A stretch of DNA of 18,134 bases, taken from NCBI GenBank assembly GCA_051879015.1, contig JBJELF010000051.1, forward strand, positions 1-18,134, given 5' to 3'. The stretch comes from JBJELF01 sp051879015. GTDB taxonomy: Bacteria > Bacillota > Clostridia > Lachnospirales > Lachnospiraceae. Position 1 is the first letter of the stretch. Every line of letters starts with the position of its first letter. Under the pieces are notes generated by a model that saw only the letters and a list, made by a program, of their open reading frames with translations, was not told where the DNA came from and ran no database searches. Below, piece after piece: positions 6,754 through 15,468 of this stretch. The position numbers and the translations under genes are program-made.

Positions 6754-7863
6754 ATGGCATCACAGACTTATCAAGAGAAACTGGATATGGAAAATATTGA
6801 CCGATTGAGAGAAATGATTGCACCCTTGCCGCCCTATGTGCGAACATTTTTCATTGGTATCGATTCCAGAACAGCAACTCGTACGCAGGTGTCCTATGCT
6901 TATGATTTGACATTATTTTTTCAATACTTAAAGAAAGAAGTAGTGCAGTTTCGGGATATAGAGATTAAAGATATTACTTTAAAACAGTTAGAGGAATTGG
7001 AGCCAGCAGATATTGAATTATACTTGGACTATCTAAAAAAGTATACCAATGAAACTTTAGATGCTACCCGATTAAACAGAGAGTGTGGATTGAGACGTAA
7101 GTTAGCCAGTTTAAGAAGTTTCTATCGCTATTTTTATCGGACACAAAAAATTAAATTTAATCCAACGGACTTTGTGGAAACACCGAAGATACATGACAAA
7201 GATATTATACGTTTGGATGTGGATGAGGTGGCAGAGATGCTGGATCAGGTGGAAAGTGGAGAAAAGTTGACTCAAAAGCAGCAGAGTTACCACAAAAAAA
7301 CACAGATTCGTGATTTGGCTTTGATTACTTTGCTTTTAGGAACGGGACTGCGTGTCTCTGAGTGTGTGGGACTCAATTTAAATGATTTGGACTTCAAAAA
7401 TGGTGGTCTTCACATCCATCGAAAAGGCGGAAAAGATGTGATGATTTATTTTGGTGAGGAAGTGGAGGAGGCTCTCTTGAATTATCTGGATGAGAGAAAT
7501 TTGATTGAAGCGGAGGCCGGCAGCGAAGAAGCTGTTTTTTTATCTTTGCAGAGAAAGCGGATTTCGGTGCGTGCGGTAGAAAAACTAGTGAAGAAATACT
7601 CTCAGACAGTGACTACCGTAAAGAAAATCACTCCCCACAAACTTCGCAGTACCTATGGTACCGCCTTATATCGTGAGACAGGTGATATTTATCTGGTAGC
7701 GGATGTGCTTGGACATACGGATGTCAACACAACTCGCAAATATTATGCTGCTATGGAGGAAGAACATCGAAGAAAGGCACAGCATGCCATTACCCTGCGA
7801 GAAAAGATGTCGGATTTGGAGATAAATCCGACAAATCCTTCACAAAAAGAAAGTACAAGTTAA
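6754..7863 (+). CDS. Xer-like tyrosine recombinase (XerS-like)
   Basis: Site-specific DNA strand-exchange enzyme; 369 aa. An N-terminal SAM-like core-binding domain (about 20-130) precedes the catalytic domain (about 150-345). All catalytic residues are present: R200 (GTGLRVSE), K224 (HRKGGK), H295 and R298 (PHKLRST), H321 (LGHTDVNTT) and nucleophile Y330. The N-terminal domain is longer than in XerC/XerD (about 300 aa) and close to single-recombinase XerS proteins (about 356 aa), so a role in resolving chromosome dimers is plausible. No integrative element surrounds it, which argues against a phage integrase. AGGAAGGGG lies just upstream of the ATG; an extended -10 (TGG-TATGAT, 6710-6718) may be its promoter. 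The DUF815 ATPase gene follows after 76 nt. Confidence 0.88.
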   Translation: MASQTYQEKLDMENIDRLREMIAPLPPYVRTFFIGIDSRTATRTQVSYAYDLTLFFQYLKKEVVQFRDIEIKDITLKQLEELEPADIELYLDYLKKYTNETLDATRLNRECGLRRKLASLRSFYRYFYRTQKIKFNPTDFVETPKIHDKDIIRLDVDEVAEMLDQVESGEKLTQKQQSYHKKTQIRDLALITLLLGTGLRVSECVGLNLNDLDFKNGGLHIHRKGGKDVMIYFGEEVEEALLNYLDERNLIEAEAGSEEAVFLSLQRKRISVRAVEKLVKKYSQTVTTVKKITPHKLRSTYGTALYRETGDIYLVADVLGHTDVNTTRKYYAAMEEEHRRKAQHAITLREKMSDLEINPTNPSQKESTS

Positions 7864-7939
7864 AAAAGTATATGGAATGATTTCTCATTTATAAATTCCT
7901 AAAAAAAAGAACAATAAGATTAAGAAAGAGGAAAGAAAG

Positions 7940-9250
7940 ATGTATCGAGATATTGCAAGATTAGTGGTTTATCGAAATGTAGAAAAAGATGGTATTTTAT
8001 TTCATTTAGCAGAAATTTGCCGTAAATTTTATACAACTGAATATGACAAGGCGCAGCTGACAGCAGAAATTTATGTTCAGGTTCACGAGCTGCTGGATGT
8101 GGCAACTCGCTATGGGTTTGACAAAAATTTATGGCATAATTATTTGACTTATCTATTAGTCAGCACGGAAAACCCCTTTAGCATGACTTGCGAAAAGGTT
8201 GGAGCTCAGGATGGAAGTGTCAATGAGTTTGCTAAAAGTGATTTTAAAATTTTTCAAAAATTATTTTGGTATGATTTTCGTCCGATTGAGAAGGAATTAG
8301 ATATTAACTGTTTCTCTGTGATTCAAAACTATCATTCCATTGTAAAAGCAGAGCGCAGATATAATAAGAATGTAAGTGAGAAAGTACGTGCTTTGAGTGA
8401 GGCCATTGAGCAGGCCGCTGATGAAAACGAAATCTTTACCTTGGTGACTGATTTTTACAAAGCATACGGTGTCGGTAAGTTTGGTATGAATAAGGCTTTT
8501 CGTATTTTGGAGACCGGTAATAATGAGATGGAGTTAGAGCCGATCACGAATACGGAGGAAGTGTTATTAAAGGATCTAATTGGATATGAGCTTCAGAAGA
8601 AGAAATTGACGGACAATACAGAGGATTTTCTGGCAGGAAGATTGGCCAACAATGTACTTTTGTTTGGTGACAGCGGTACCGGTAAATCCACCAGTATCAA
8701 GGCTCTCTTAAATGAGTATTACGATCAAGGTCTGCGTATCATTGAAATTTATAAGCATGAATTTAAATATTTGTCTCGCGTCATTGCCGCCATCAAAAAT
8801 CGCAATTATAAGTTTATTATCTACATGGATGATTTATCCTTTGAAGAGTTTGAAATTGAATATAAATATCTAAAGGCTGTTATCGAGGGAGGTATGGAAA
8901 CAAAACCGGATAACGTACTGATCTATGCGACCTCTAACCGTAGACATTTGATTAAGGAGACTTGGTCAGACCGCTCCGATATGGATCATGATGAGCTGCA
9001 TCGCTCTGACACAATGGAAGAAAAGTTATCTCTGGTTAATCGTTTTGGTATCACGATCAATTACTCTAAGCCAAATAAATTTGAGTTTAATCATATTGTG
9101 GTGGAGTTAGCAAAGCGCCATCCAGAGATTACCATGACGGAGCAGGAGCTTTGTGCAGAGGCAAATAAGTGGGAGATGCGCTATGGTGGAATTTCCGGAA
9201 GAACCGCACAACAATTTGTCAATTATCTGTGCGGCAGGGCAAGCGAGTAA
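7940..9250 (+). CDS. DUF815 family AAA-type ATPase
   Basis: ATP-binding protein of unknown role; 436 aa, normal for DUF815 proteins. Residues 1-200 are a helical N-terminal region. The DUF815 ATPase core starts near 205 (TNTEEVLLKDLIGYELQK), with Walker A GDSGTGKST (243-251), Walker B KFIIYMDDLSF (D297, D298), 'YATSNRRHLIKE' as the sensor-1-like strand, and 'EEKLSLVNRFGITI', the arginine-finger-like conserved segment of the family. The C-terminal 'WEMRYGGISGRTAQQFVNYL' is also conserved. No membrane segment is seen, so it is cytoplasmic. A purine-rich GAGG site lies just upstream of the ATG. It lies between the Xer recombinase and a cell-wall lipoprotein on one strand; a shared transcript is likely, but a shared function is unproven. 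Confidence 0.92.
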   Translation: MYRDIARLVVYRNVEKDGILFHLAEICRKFYTTEYDKAQLTAEIYVQVHELLDVATRYGFDKNLWHNYLTYLLVSTENPFSMTCEKVGAQDGSVNEFAKSDFKIFQKLFWYDFRPIEKELDINCFSVIQNYHSIVKAERRYNKNVSEKVRALSEAIEQAADENEIFTLVTDFYKAYGVGKFGMNKAFRILETGNNEMELEPITNTEEVLLKDLIGYELQKKKLTDNTEDFLAGRLANNVLLFGDSGTGKSTSIKALLNEYYDQGLRIIEIYKHEFKYLSRVIAAIKNRNYKFIIYMDDLSFEEFEIEYKYLKAVIEGGMETKPDNVLIYATSNRRHLIKETWSDRSDMDHDELHRSDTMEEKLSLVNRFGITINYSKPNKFEFNHIVVELAKRHPEITMTEQELCAEANKWEMRYGGISGRTAQQFVNYLCGRASE

Positions 9251-9300
9251 CTAGAAAGAACGTAGCCTGATAGAGTCAAGGATAAATAGAGGAAAAAGAA

Positions 9301-10164
9301 ATGAGAAAACAAAAGTGGATGCTGAGTATTTTTTTCATGATGTTAAGTTTAGGAGCATGTGGGCAAGCTATACCTGGTCAAGAGACAAACAGTGAAAGTC
9401 AATTCACGACAGAAACGGAAGCTAGAACAGAAGAGGCTGTTACTTCAGAAAGTATAGAATTGGTAGAAACGATAGAGAATCTGCAGCCGACAGAGACAGA
9501 AGAACTCCAAGAAACAGAATTATCCACAGATAAATTTGTGGATCCAAATTCGTTGGCGGGTACTGTGCTGAATGGTATTCAGATTGTCAATACAGCGATG
9601 GAGTGGCTGGGGACCACCTACAGTCAAAATCCAGATGAAGGAATTGACTGTTCTCGTCTAGTGAAGGCAACTTTGGCAAAAGTAGGGGTTTCTCGTGCAG
9701 AGACGAATGGGGATGCCAATTACAGTTATCTGCCAGGATACACAGGACAATGGCGTGATATGACTTCTGACTCGGTGTATTACTATCAAGGCTTAGGACT
9801 ACATTTTTTGGTGAGCTACTATCAAGATCTTATTGCTATAGATAGCGAACTGCTTCAATCACCTGGCAATATTGTGATGTATGAACCTACATCAGGCTCT
9901 TCAAAAGAATGGCATATGGCTTTTACAATTGGTCAATTTGAAAATCGTGAGAAAGTTATTGAATGGTTGGCTGCCAATTACGGAAGCTCTGGTTTTGATG
10001 AAGCATACTTTGCGGCTCATCCGGATCTTGTTTATGATTATGGCAATGGTTATCCTTATTGGCGTATTCATTCTGGAATGGATGCAGGGTTTGTACGCAT
10101 TGACAATGGGTATGAGGGACATTATCCCTCATCAGGTTGGTTTGTATTTCACGTAAATCAATGA
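9301..10164 (+). CDS. NlpC/P60-like lipoprotein (putative cell-wall peptidase)
   Basis: Exported lipoprotein of 287 aa. The signal peptide has K/R at 2-5, a hydrophobic core 6-16 and lipobox LGAC with lipidated C20. Residues 21-80 form a linker rich in E, T and S, typical of a wall-spanning spacer. Residues about 95-287 look like an NlpC/P60 papain-like fold: 'NTAMEWLGTTY....GIDCSRLV' gives the nucleophile C117 (usual motif DCSG[FL]V, here DCSRLV), and 'EWHMAFTIG' gives His H205 (usual HV.IYIG). An insertion of about 60 residues lies between the two motifs, so the family call is tentative. If correct, it cleaves peptidoglycan peptides outside the cell. AGAGGA (9288-9293) sets the start, and the DUF815 gene ends 50 nt upstream. 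Confidence 0.75.
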   Translation: MRKQKWMLSIFFMMLSLGACGQAIPGQETNSESQFTTETEARTEEAVTSESIELVETIENLQPTETEELQETELSTDKFVDPNSLAGTVLNGIQIVNTAMEWLGTTYSQNPDEGIDCSRLVKATLAKVGVSRAETNGDANYSYLPGYTGQWRDMTSDSVYYYQGLGLHFLVSYYQDLIAIDSELLQSPGNIVMYEPTSGSSKEWHMAFTIGQFENREKVIEWLAANYGSSGFDEAYFAAHPDLVYDYGNGYPYWRIHSGMDAGFVRIDNGYEGHYPSSGWFVFHVNQ

Positions 10165-10266
10165 AAATATTGACGAATCGAAAAATAGAAGAAAGGAGAA
10201 GCTACTAGGCAGAAAAAATCTCACTAGGGATATATTTGGTTATCTTTTAAGTAGCAGGTGTGAACG

Positions 10267-12864
10267 ATGGCAAAAATATTTGCAGCAAAGGAAGCGAACA
10301 TTTCACAGAGAGAACTTATCAATATGGAGCGTTCTCGCCAGATTGCCGCTGAAGGCATGGTTCTTTTACAGAATCAGGGCGTACTTCCATTGAAAGCCAG
10401 AAAGGTGGCATTGTATGGCAATGGCGCAAGAAAGACCATAAAAGGAGGAACCGGGTCGGGCGATGTTAACAGCCGTTTTAGCATCAATGTGGAAACTGGC
10501 TTGAAAGCAGCTGGTTTTGAAATTACAACGGAACGCTGGCTGAATCGCTTTGACCAGACGGCAAAACAGGCGCAAAATGCTTATTTAGAGAAAGCGAAGG
10601 TTCTTATGGAAGAGCATTCTGTCAATATCATATCATTATTGTTCGATATGCCTTATCAGGATCCTTCTGTTTGTCCTGTGGAAAACGAGGATATGGAGCT
10701 CTCAGATACGGACACTGCCATTTATGTATTGTCCCGTAATTCTGGTGAAGGACGGGATCGAAGAGACGAGCCGGGGGATTATGAGTTAGATGAGTTAGAA
10801 AAGACGGTCATCAAAAAGTTGAGCGACTACTATAAAAATTTGGTTGTAGTGCTTAATGTGGGCGGTGTCATTGATACAGAATTTTTGAGAGAAGAAATGA
10901 ATGCAGGTGCAATTCTTTTGATGAGTCAGGCTGGAAATATTGGTGGGTATGCTTTAGCCGATGTTTTGACAGGAAAAGTAAATCCAAGCGGTCATTTGAC
11001 TACGACATGGGCAGCTCATTATCAGGATTATCCGACATCCAATACTTTTAGTCATCGAAATGGTGATATTGATGATGAATATTATACGGATGGTATTTAT
11101 GTGGGATACCGCTATTTTGATACCTTTGATGTGACACCTGCATACCCCTTTGGTTTTGGTCTTTCTTATACGGATTTTTCGATTGAGACACAGAAGGTGG
11201 CAGTTTGTGGAGATACCATTTTGGTTGATGTCAAGGTAACAAACACAGGAACAAAGTTTACAGGAAAAGAAGTGGTGCAGGTCTATTATTCCGCACCAAA
11301 GGGCAGTTTGGAAAAACCTTATCAGGAATTGGCTGCCTTTGCCAAGACGAGTGAGTTGTTTCCAGGGGAGAGTCAAACCTTGCAGTTAACCTTTAAAGCA
11401 GCTTCCATGGCATCCTACAGTGAGCAAAGGGCATCTTATCTGCTGGAATCTGGGGAATATCTCATTCGTGTTGGAAATCATTCCAGAAACACAAAGGTAG
11501 CTGCTGTTATTTCTCTGGAACATGATGTTGTAACGGAAGTATTAAGTAATCGTATGACAGTTGACTGTAAATTGGAACAGTTGAGTGCGAAAGATGTGAC
11601 TTCCTATCACTATGATACGGAGCAGAATGAAATTTTGGCAGCAGAAAAACTAATCTTAAATCCAAGTGAAATCAAAACAATGACCGCAATTTATCATGAA
11701 GTCAATCCTGAGCTTACGGTCAATAAAGCATTTGCAGGAAAAACACTCACTTTGCAGGATGTGGAGGCAGGCGTTGCTGCTCTAGATGATTTCGTTGCCC
11801 AGCTCACCGTAGAGCAGATGGCAGAGCTTTGCAATGGTACGGAACGAAATGGTCAGGCACCTATCATTGGCGCATCCTCGGCGCTGTGTCCAGGTGCGGC
11901 AGGTGATACTTCCTCCATCCTAATTGATGACAGAGGAATCCGAAATTTAGTCTTGGCCGATGGTCCAGCTGGTCTTCGCTTGATTCGCAGTTTCTGTGCC
12001 GATAAAAAGGGGAATCCTTTGCCAGAAACTTTTGAATCTCCTTTTGGCAATATGGCAGAACTTGTCAATGCAGACATGAAGCCTGAAATTCCAGAAGATG
12101 CTGTTCATTACTATCAGTATTGTACGGCTATTCCGATTGCTACTTTACTGGCCCAAACCTGGGATATGCAGATGGTAGAGGCAGCAGGTGACATTGTAGG
12201 CGGTGAAATGGAAGAATTTGGAGTGGATTTGTGGTTGGCACCCGGTATGAACATTCATCGAAATCCTCTTTGCGGAAGAAACTTTGAATATTATTCGGAA
12301 GACCCACTGGTTGCTGGCTGCTGTGCAGCAGCGGATACCATAGGTGTGCAAAAGCATGCCAGTGCCGGTACCACCATCAAGCATTTTGCAGCAAACAATC
12401 AAGAGGATAATCGTTCTCATGTCAATGAGCATATTTCTGAGCGAGCATTGCGTGAGATTTATCTGAAGGGCTTTGAAATTGCAGTAAAGACAGCACAGCC
12501 ATGGTCTATCATGACTTCCTATAACTTGATTAATGGTGTCCATACAGCCAATTCAAAGGATTTACTTACCGCCATCGCCAGAGATGAGTGGGGATTTTCA
12601 GGTGTTGTGATGACGGACTGGGGCACTACGGGTTCCTTAGATCCGAGAGAAAATTTTAAATTTAAATATGGACATTCTAATGCAGCAGGCTGTATTAAGG
12701 CTGGAAATGATTTGATTATGCCTGGAAGTCAAAAGGATGTAGATACCATCATTCGTTCGGTAAATGCTAAGGAAGATGAAGTAACTTGCCCGATTCAACT
12801 TGGTGATTTGCAGGCATGTACTAAGCATTTGCTCTATGTCATTTTAAATATGAAACGCAATTAG
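10267..12864 (+). CDS. GH3 beta-glucosidase with swapped domain order
   Basis: Glycoside hydrolase family 3, releasing glucose (or another sugar) from the non-reducing end of beta-glucosides; 865 aa. The usual order is reversed. The (alpha/beta)6 sandwich domain comes first (about 20-300: RQIAAEGMVLLQNQGVLPL, NVGGVIDTEF, FGFGLSYTDF), a fibronectin III-like domain follows (about 310-400), and the TIM-barrel nucleophile domain is last (about 500-865: GPAGLRL, LAPGMNIHRNPLCGRNFEYY, KHFAANNQE at 705-713, VVMTDWG with nucleophile D784). This permutation is known in beta-glucosidases of rumen and gut Clostridia such as Butyrivibrio. There is no signal peptide, so it acts on imported oligosaccharides in the cytoplasm. 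AGGTG (10256-10260) is a weak ribosome-binding site. No sugar transporter is adjacent. Confidence 0.95.
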   Translation: MAKIFAAKEANISQRELINMERSRQIAAEGMVLLQNQGVLPLKARKVALYGNGARKTIKGGTGSGDVNSRFSINVETGLKAAGFEITTERWLNRFDQTAKQAQNAYLEKAKVLMEEHSVNIISLLFDMPYQDPSVCPVENEDMELSDTDTAIYVLSRNSGEGRDRRDEPGDYELDELEKTVIKKLSDYYKNLVVVLNVGGVIDTEFLREEMNAGAILLMSQAGNIGGYALADVLTGKVNPSGHLTTTWAAHYQDYPTSNTFSHRNGDIDDEYYTDGIYVGYRYFDTFDVTPAYPFGFGLSYTDFSIETQKVAVCGDTILVDVKVTNTGTKFTGKEVVQVYYSAPKGSLEKPYQELAAFAKTSELFPGESQTLQLTFKAASMASYSEQRASYLLESGEYLIRVGNHSRNTKVAAVISLEHDVVTEVLSNRMTVDCKLEQLSAKDVTSYHYDTEQNEILAAEKLILNPSEIKTMTAIYHEVNPELTVNKAFAGKTLTLQDVEAGVAALDDFVAQLTVEQMAELCNGTERNGQAPIIGASSALCPGAAGDTSSILIDDRGIRNLVLADGPAGLRLIRSFCADKKGNPLPETFESPFGNMAELVNADMKPEIPEDAVHYYQYCTAIPIATLLAQTWDMQMVEAAGDIVGGEMEEFGVDLWLAPGMNIHRNPLCGRNFEYYSEDPLVAGCCAAADTIGVQKHASAGTTIKHFAANNQEDNRSHVNEHISERALREIYLKGFEIAVKTAQPWSIMTSYNLINGVHTANSKDLLTAIARDEWGFSGVVMTDWGTTGSLDPRENFKFKYGHSNAAGCIKAGNDLIMPGSQKDVDTIIRSVNAKEDEVTCPIQLGDLQACTKHLLYVILNMKRN

Positions 12865-12894
12865 TACAAAGCAAAGGAAAAAGGACAGAATACG

Positions 12895-14019
12895 ATGTCA
12901 AGTTTAACAATCAGTGCGGCTATTTTGTATGGTGGAAAAAGCAGTCGCATGGGGCAGGAGAAAGGGACATTGCGCTATCAAACTCGAACTTTCTTGCAGC
13001 AGATAGCGGCTAATTTAAGCCAAGCAGATGAACTGCTCTTGTCCGTCAATGACAGTCAGAAGAATATTGATAATGAAGTAAATGCCAGGAGAGTCGTGGA
13101 TATTTGGAAGGATTGCGGTCCTTTAGGAGGAATCCACGCTCTCCTAAAGGAATGCCAAAACTCCATACTGTTTGTAACTACGGTAGATACTCCTTTGATG
13201 GACTGGAAATTTGTGCAGGAATTGATGGAATATATGTCAGTGGGTATTGACGGAGTAGTACCCATCGATGAGAAGGGACAAGTACAGCCCCTCTGTGCTC
13301 TTTATCGGAAAGAAATTGACTCAGCAGTAGAACAGCAGCTTCAAAAAGGAGACAGAAAGATGAAAAACTTGCTGAGACAATTACAAATATGTTATGTGCC
13401 AGTCACTCGTCTGTCTCAGGGAGAGAAAAAATTACAAAATATCAATACTCCAGAAGAATATCAACAATTTCTGGAGGGCGAACAATTTTTTCCGGGTCAT
13501 AGCATTTTTCCTAAGCTATCCTTTCGTTTTAAAACAAATATTCCCATTTTTGCAGTTGTGGCTTACTCTGGAACAGGAAAGACAACCTTTTTAGAAAAAC
13601 TGATTGGTGCTTTAAAAGCACGGCATATCACTGTTGCTGTCATCAAGCATGATGGACATGACTTTGAAATTGACAAGGAAGGAACGGATACCTGGCGCAT
13701 GACGAGGGCAGGAGCAGATATGACGGTAATTTTGTCACAGTCGAAAGCGGCAGTGATGGAAAATCGCCCGATGTCGTTAGAGCAGTTGTTAAGTCAGATT
13801 CATGATGTGGATTTAATTTTGGCGGAGGGATTTAAAAAAGAAAAGCTTCCGAAGATTTTGCTGTATCGCAAGGCTGCCAGTCAGCCCTTAGCCTGTCCTG
13901 TGAAGGAAGCAGCGGCTATTGTCAGTGATGTGGCAGAGTGGCCCCAAGCAGATTGTCCCTGTTTTGGATTGGATGATATGGATGGCGTAGTCAATTGGCT
14001 TATACAGACAATCGAATAG
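12895..14019 (+). CDS. MobA-MobB fusion: molybdenum cofactor guanylyltransferase plus MobB GTPase
   Basis: Bifunctional protein of 374 aa for the last steps of molybdenum-cofactor synthesis. Residues 1-195 are MobA, which adds GMP from GTP to Mo-molybdopterin: LYGGKSSRMGQEKG (11-24), GPLGGIHALL (75-84), TTVDTPLM with metal-binding D98, and NTPEEY (184-189). Residues about 215-374 are MobB, a GTP-binding helper: P-loop AYSGTGKTT (223-231), VAVIKHDGHDFEIDKEGTD, and LILAEGFKKEKLPKI. Ala replaces the first Gly of the P-loop, but the GK[ST] core is intact. AAAGGA (12879-12884) lies 10 nt before the ATG, 30 nt after the GH3 gene. No other moa/moe/mod gene or molybdoenzyme is visible nearby. The stop codon lies in the left arm of a large palindrome. 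Confidence 0.93.
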   Translation: MSSLTISAAILYGGKSSRMGQEKGTLRYQTRTFLQQIAANLSQADELLLSVNDSQKNIDNEVNARRVVDIWKDCGPLGGIHALLKECQNSILFVTTVDTPLMDWKFVQELMEYMSVGIDGVVPIDEKGQVQPLCALYRKEIDSAVEQQLQKGDRKMKNLLRQLQICYVPVTRLSQGEKKLQNINTPEEYQQFLEGEQFFPGHSIFPKLSFRFKTNIPIFAVVAYSGTGKTTFLEKLIGALKARHITVAVIKHDGHDFEIDKEGTDTWRMTRAGADMTVILSQSKAAVMENRPMSLEQLLSQIHDVDLILAEGFKKEKLPKILLYRKAASQPLACPVKEAAAIVSDVAEWPQADCPCFGLDDMDGVVNWLIQTIE

Positions 14020-14054
14020 AACGAACGTGCAAGCACGTTCGTTCTATTCGATTG
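14009..14054 (+). repeat. 22-bp perfect palindrome over the mobAB stop codon (possible terminator)
   Basis: The arms 14009-14030 and 14033-14054 are exact reverse complements over all 22 positions with only AA between them (core ACGTGCAAGCACGT). The left arm encodes the last residues and stop (TAG 14017-14019) of mobAB. In RNA this is a very stable hairpin that could end transcription or protect the mRNA 3' end. Downstream there is only a broken T-tract (ACTTTTA at 14060-14066), so a classical terminator is not certain. Confidence 0.85.
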
Positions 14055-14134
14055 GTGAAACTTTTATAGTATGTTTTTACTGATTCGGGACAAACTAAAA
14101 AAAGCAAGAGGTCTAAGAAAGGAGCAGGATGACT

Positions 14135-15463
14135 ATGTTTCAGTCTCTGTGGTCTTTACAGTCAGAAACAGAAAAAATAAAAGTTTTTGAACCTTTACAT
14201 GACGATAGAAAAACGGATGTACTGGTGATTGGTGGAGGACTCTGTGGTGTTTTGTGTGCTTATTTTTTACAGCAGGAGGGCGTTCCTTATATGTTGGTGG
14301 AACAAGGCAGAATTGGTCAGGGAATCACAAAGAACACTACAGCAAAAATCACCTCCCAGCATGGGCTTATTTACGATAATCTGATTCATTCTGTCGGAAG
14401 GGAAAAGGCATTTATGTATCTTATGTCCAATCAAAGAGCTGTAGAGCGATATCGAAGCTTATCAGAAGAGATCGACTGCGATTTTGAAGAGAAAAAGGCA
14501 GGCGTCTACTCCTGCAATAACCGCCAAATAATTGAGAGAGAAGTACAAGCGATCAATTCACTAGGATTTCCGGCGGAATTTGCAGAAGGGTTGCCTCTGC
14601 CGATGGATATCAGCGGTGCAGTGTTATTTTCAAATCAAGCTCAGTTTCATCCGCTCAAGTTTTTAACTGAAATGACCGCAAAATTGAATCCTTTGAATCT
14701 TTATGAGCATACTTGTGTATCGAAGATAGATGGACATATTGCATACACAGAGAATGGGGCTATCACAGCAGATAAAATAATAGTGGCGACTCATTTCCCA
14801 TTTTTAAATAAAAGAGGAAGTTATTTTTTGAAGCTTTATCAGCAGCGTTCTTATGTTCTTGCTCTGGAAAATGCCATAGATGTAGATGGTATGTATATTG
14901 ATGCAGAGGAAGGAGGATTTTCCTTTCGAAATTATGACAAGTTACTTCTTTTGGGAGGCGGTGGACATCGAACTGGCAAGAAGGGCGGAAACTGGAAGGT
15001 ACTACAAAACTTTGCAGAAACTGCATTTCCAAAAGCAATGGAAGTTTGCCGTTGGGCTACGCAGGACTGTATGAGTCTTGATGGCATTCCCTATATTGGA
15101 TATTATTCCATGAACACTCCCCATTTATATGTGGCATCGGGTTTTAACAAGTGGGGTATGACCTCCTCGATGGTTGCAGCAATGCTCCTTTGCGATTTGG
15201 TACTGGGAAGAGAAAATCCCTGGTCGGCTGTATTTTCTCCAAGCCGAAACATGATAAAACCTCAACTTTTTGTCAATGGACTGGAAGCAGTAAAAAATCT
15301 TTTCATGCCTTCGGTTCCTCGTTGTCCTCATATGGGATGTGTATTGCAGTGGAACGAGCAGGAGCATACTTGGGATTGTCCCTGTCACGGCTCACGTTTT
15401 GAACAAAATGGTACCTTAATTGATAATCCTGCAAAACATGATGCCAAGAATGTATCTTCCTAA
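14135..15463 (+). CDS. FAD-dependent oxidoreductase with C-terminal Rieske [2Fe-2S] domain (YhfW-like)
   Basis: Two-domain redox enzyme of 442 aa. The DAO-type FAD domain has the dinucleotide motif G33-x-G35-x-x-G38 (VLVIGGGLCG), acidic E56 ending the second strand, 'GITKNTTAKITSQHGL' and, late in the domain, 'SLDGIPYIG' and 'LYVASGFNKWGMTSS'. The C-terminal Rieske domain has ligands C397, H399, C415 and H418 in CPHMGC and CPCHGS, with 15 residues between H399 and C415; C402 and C417 could form the stabilising disulfide. It resembles Bacillus YhfW; the substrate is unknown. ATG 14135 is preferred because AGGAG (14120-14124) is 10 nt upstream; ATG 14129 in the same frame is only 4 nt from it. 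It ends at the bidirectional terminator shared with the AGCS gene. Confidence 0.92.
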   Translation: MFQSLWSLQSETEKIKVFEPLHDDRKTDVLVIGGGLCGVLCAYFLQQEGVPYMLVEQGRIGQGITKNTTAKITSQHGLIYDNLIHSVGREKAFMYLMSNQRAVERYRSLSEEIDCDFEEKKAGVYSCNNRQIIEREVQAINSLGFPAEFAEGLPLPMDISGAVLFSNQAQFHPLKFLTEMTAKLNPLNLYEHTCVSKIDGHIAYTENGAITADKIIVATHFPFLNKRGSYFLKLYQQRSYVLALENAIDVDGMYIDAEEGGFSFRNYDKLLLLGGGGHRTGKKGGNWKVLQNFAETAFPKAMEVCRWATQDCMSLDGIPYIGYYSMNTPHLYVASGFNKWGMTSSMVAAMLLCDLVLGRENPWSAVFSPSRNMIKPQLFVNGLEAVKNLFMPSVPRCPHMGCVLQWNEQEHTWDCPCHGSRFEQNGTLIDNPAKHDAKNVSS

Positions 15464-15468
15464 CAAAT

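Noticed and set aside
7864..7939. dif-like recombination site near the Xer-like gene (ATTTATAAAT palindrome at 7887-7896)
   Set aside because: Only a 10-bp A/T palindrome with weak flanking symmetry; it does not resemble known 28-bp dif arms. A site near the gene is not required anyway.
10192..10255. Strong AAAGGAG site followed by GCTACT...AGTAGC before the GH3 gene
   Set aside because: No start codon lies at a usable distance from the AAAGGAG, and the inverted repeat is only 6 bp with a long loop. Probably chance or a decayed start.
10954..11376. Minus-strand open frame of 140 codons inside the GH3 gene
   Set aside because: The plus-strand GH3 protein is complete and conserved there; the antisense product is low-complexity and Cys/Ile-rich like other shadow frames.
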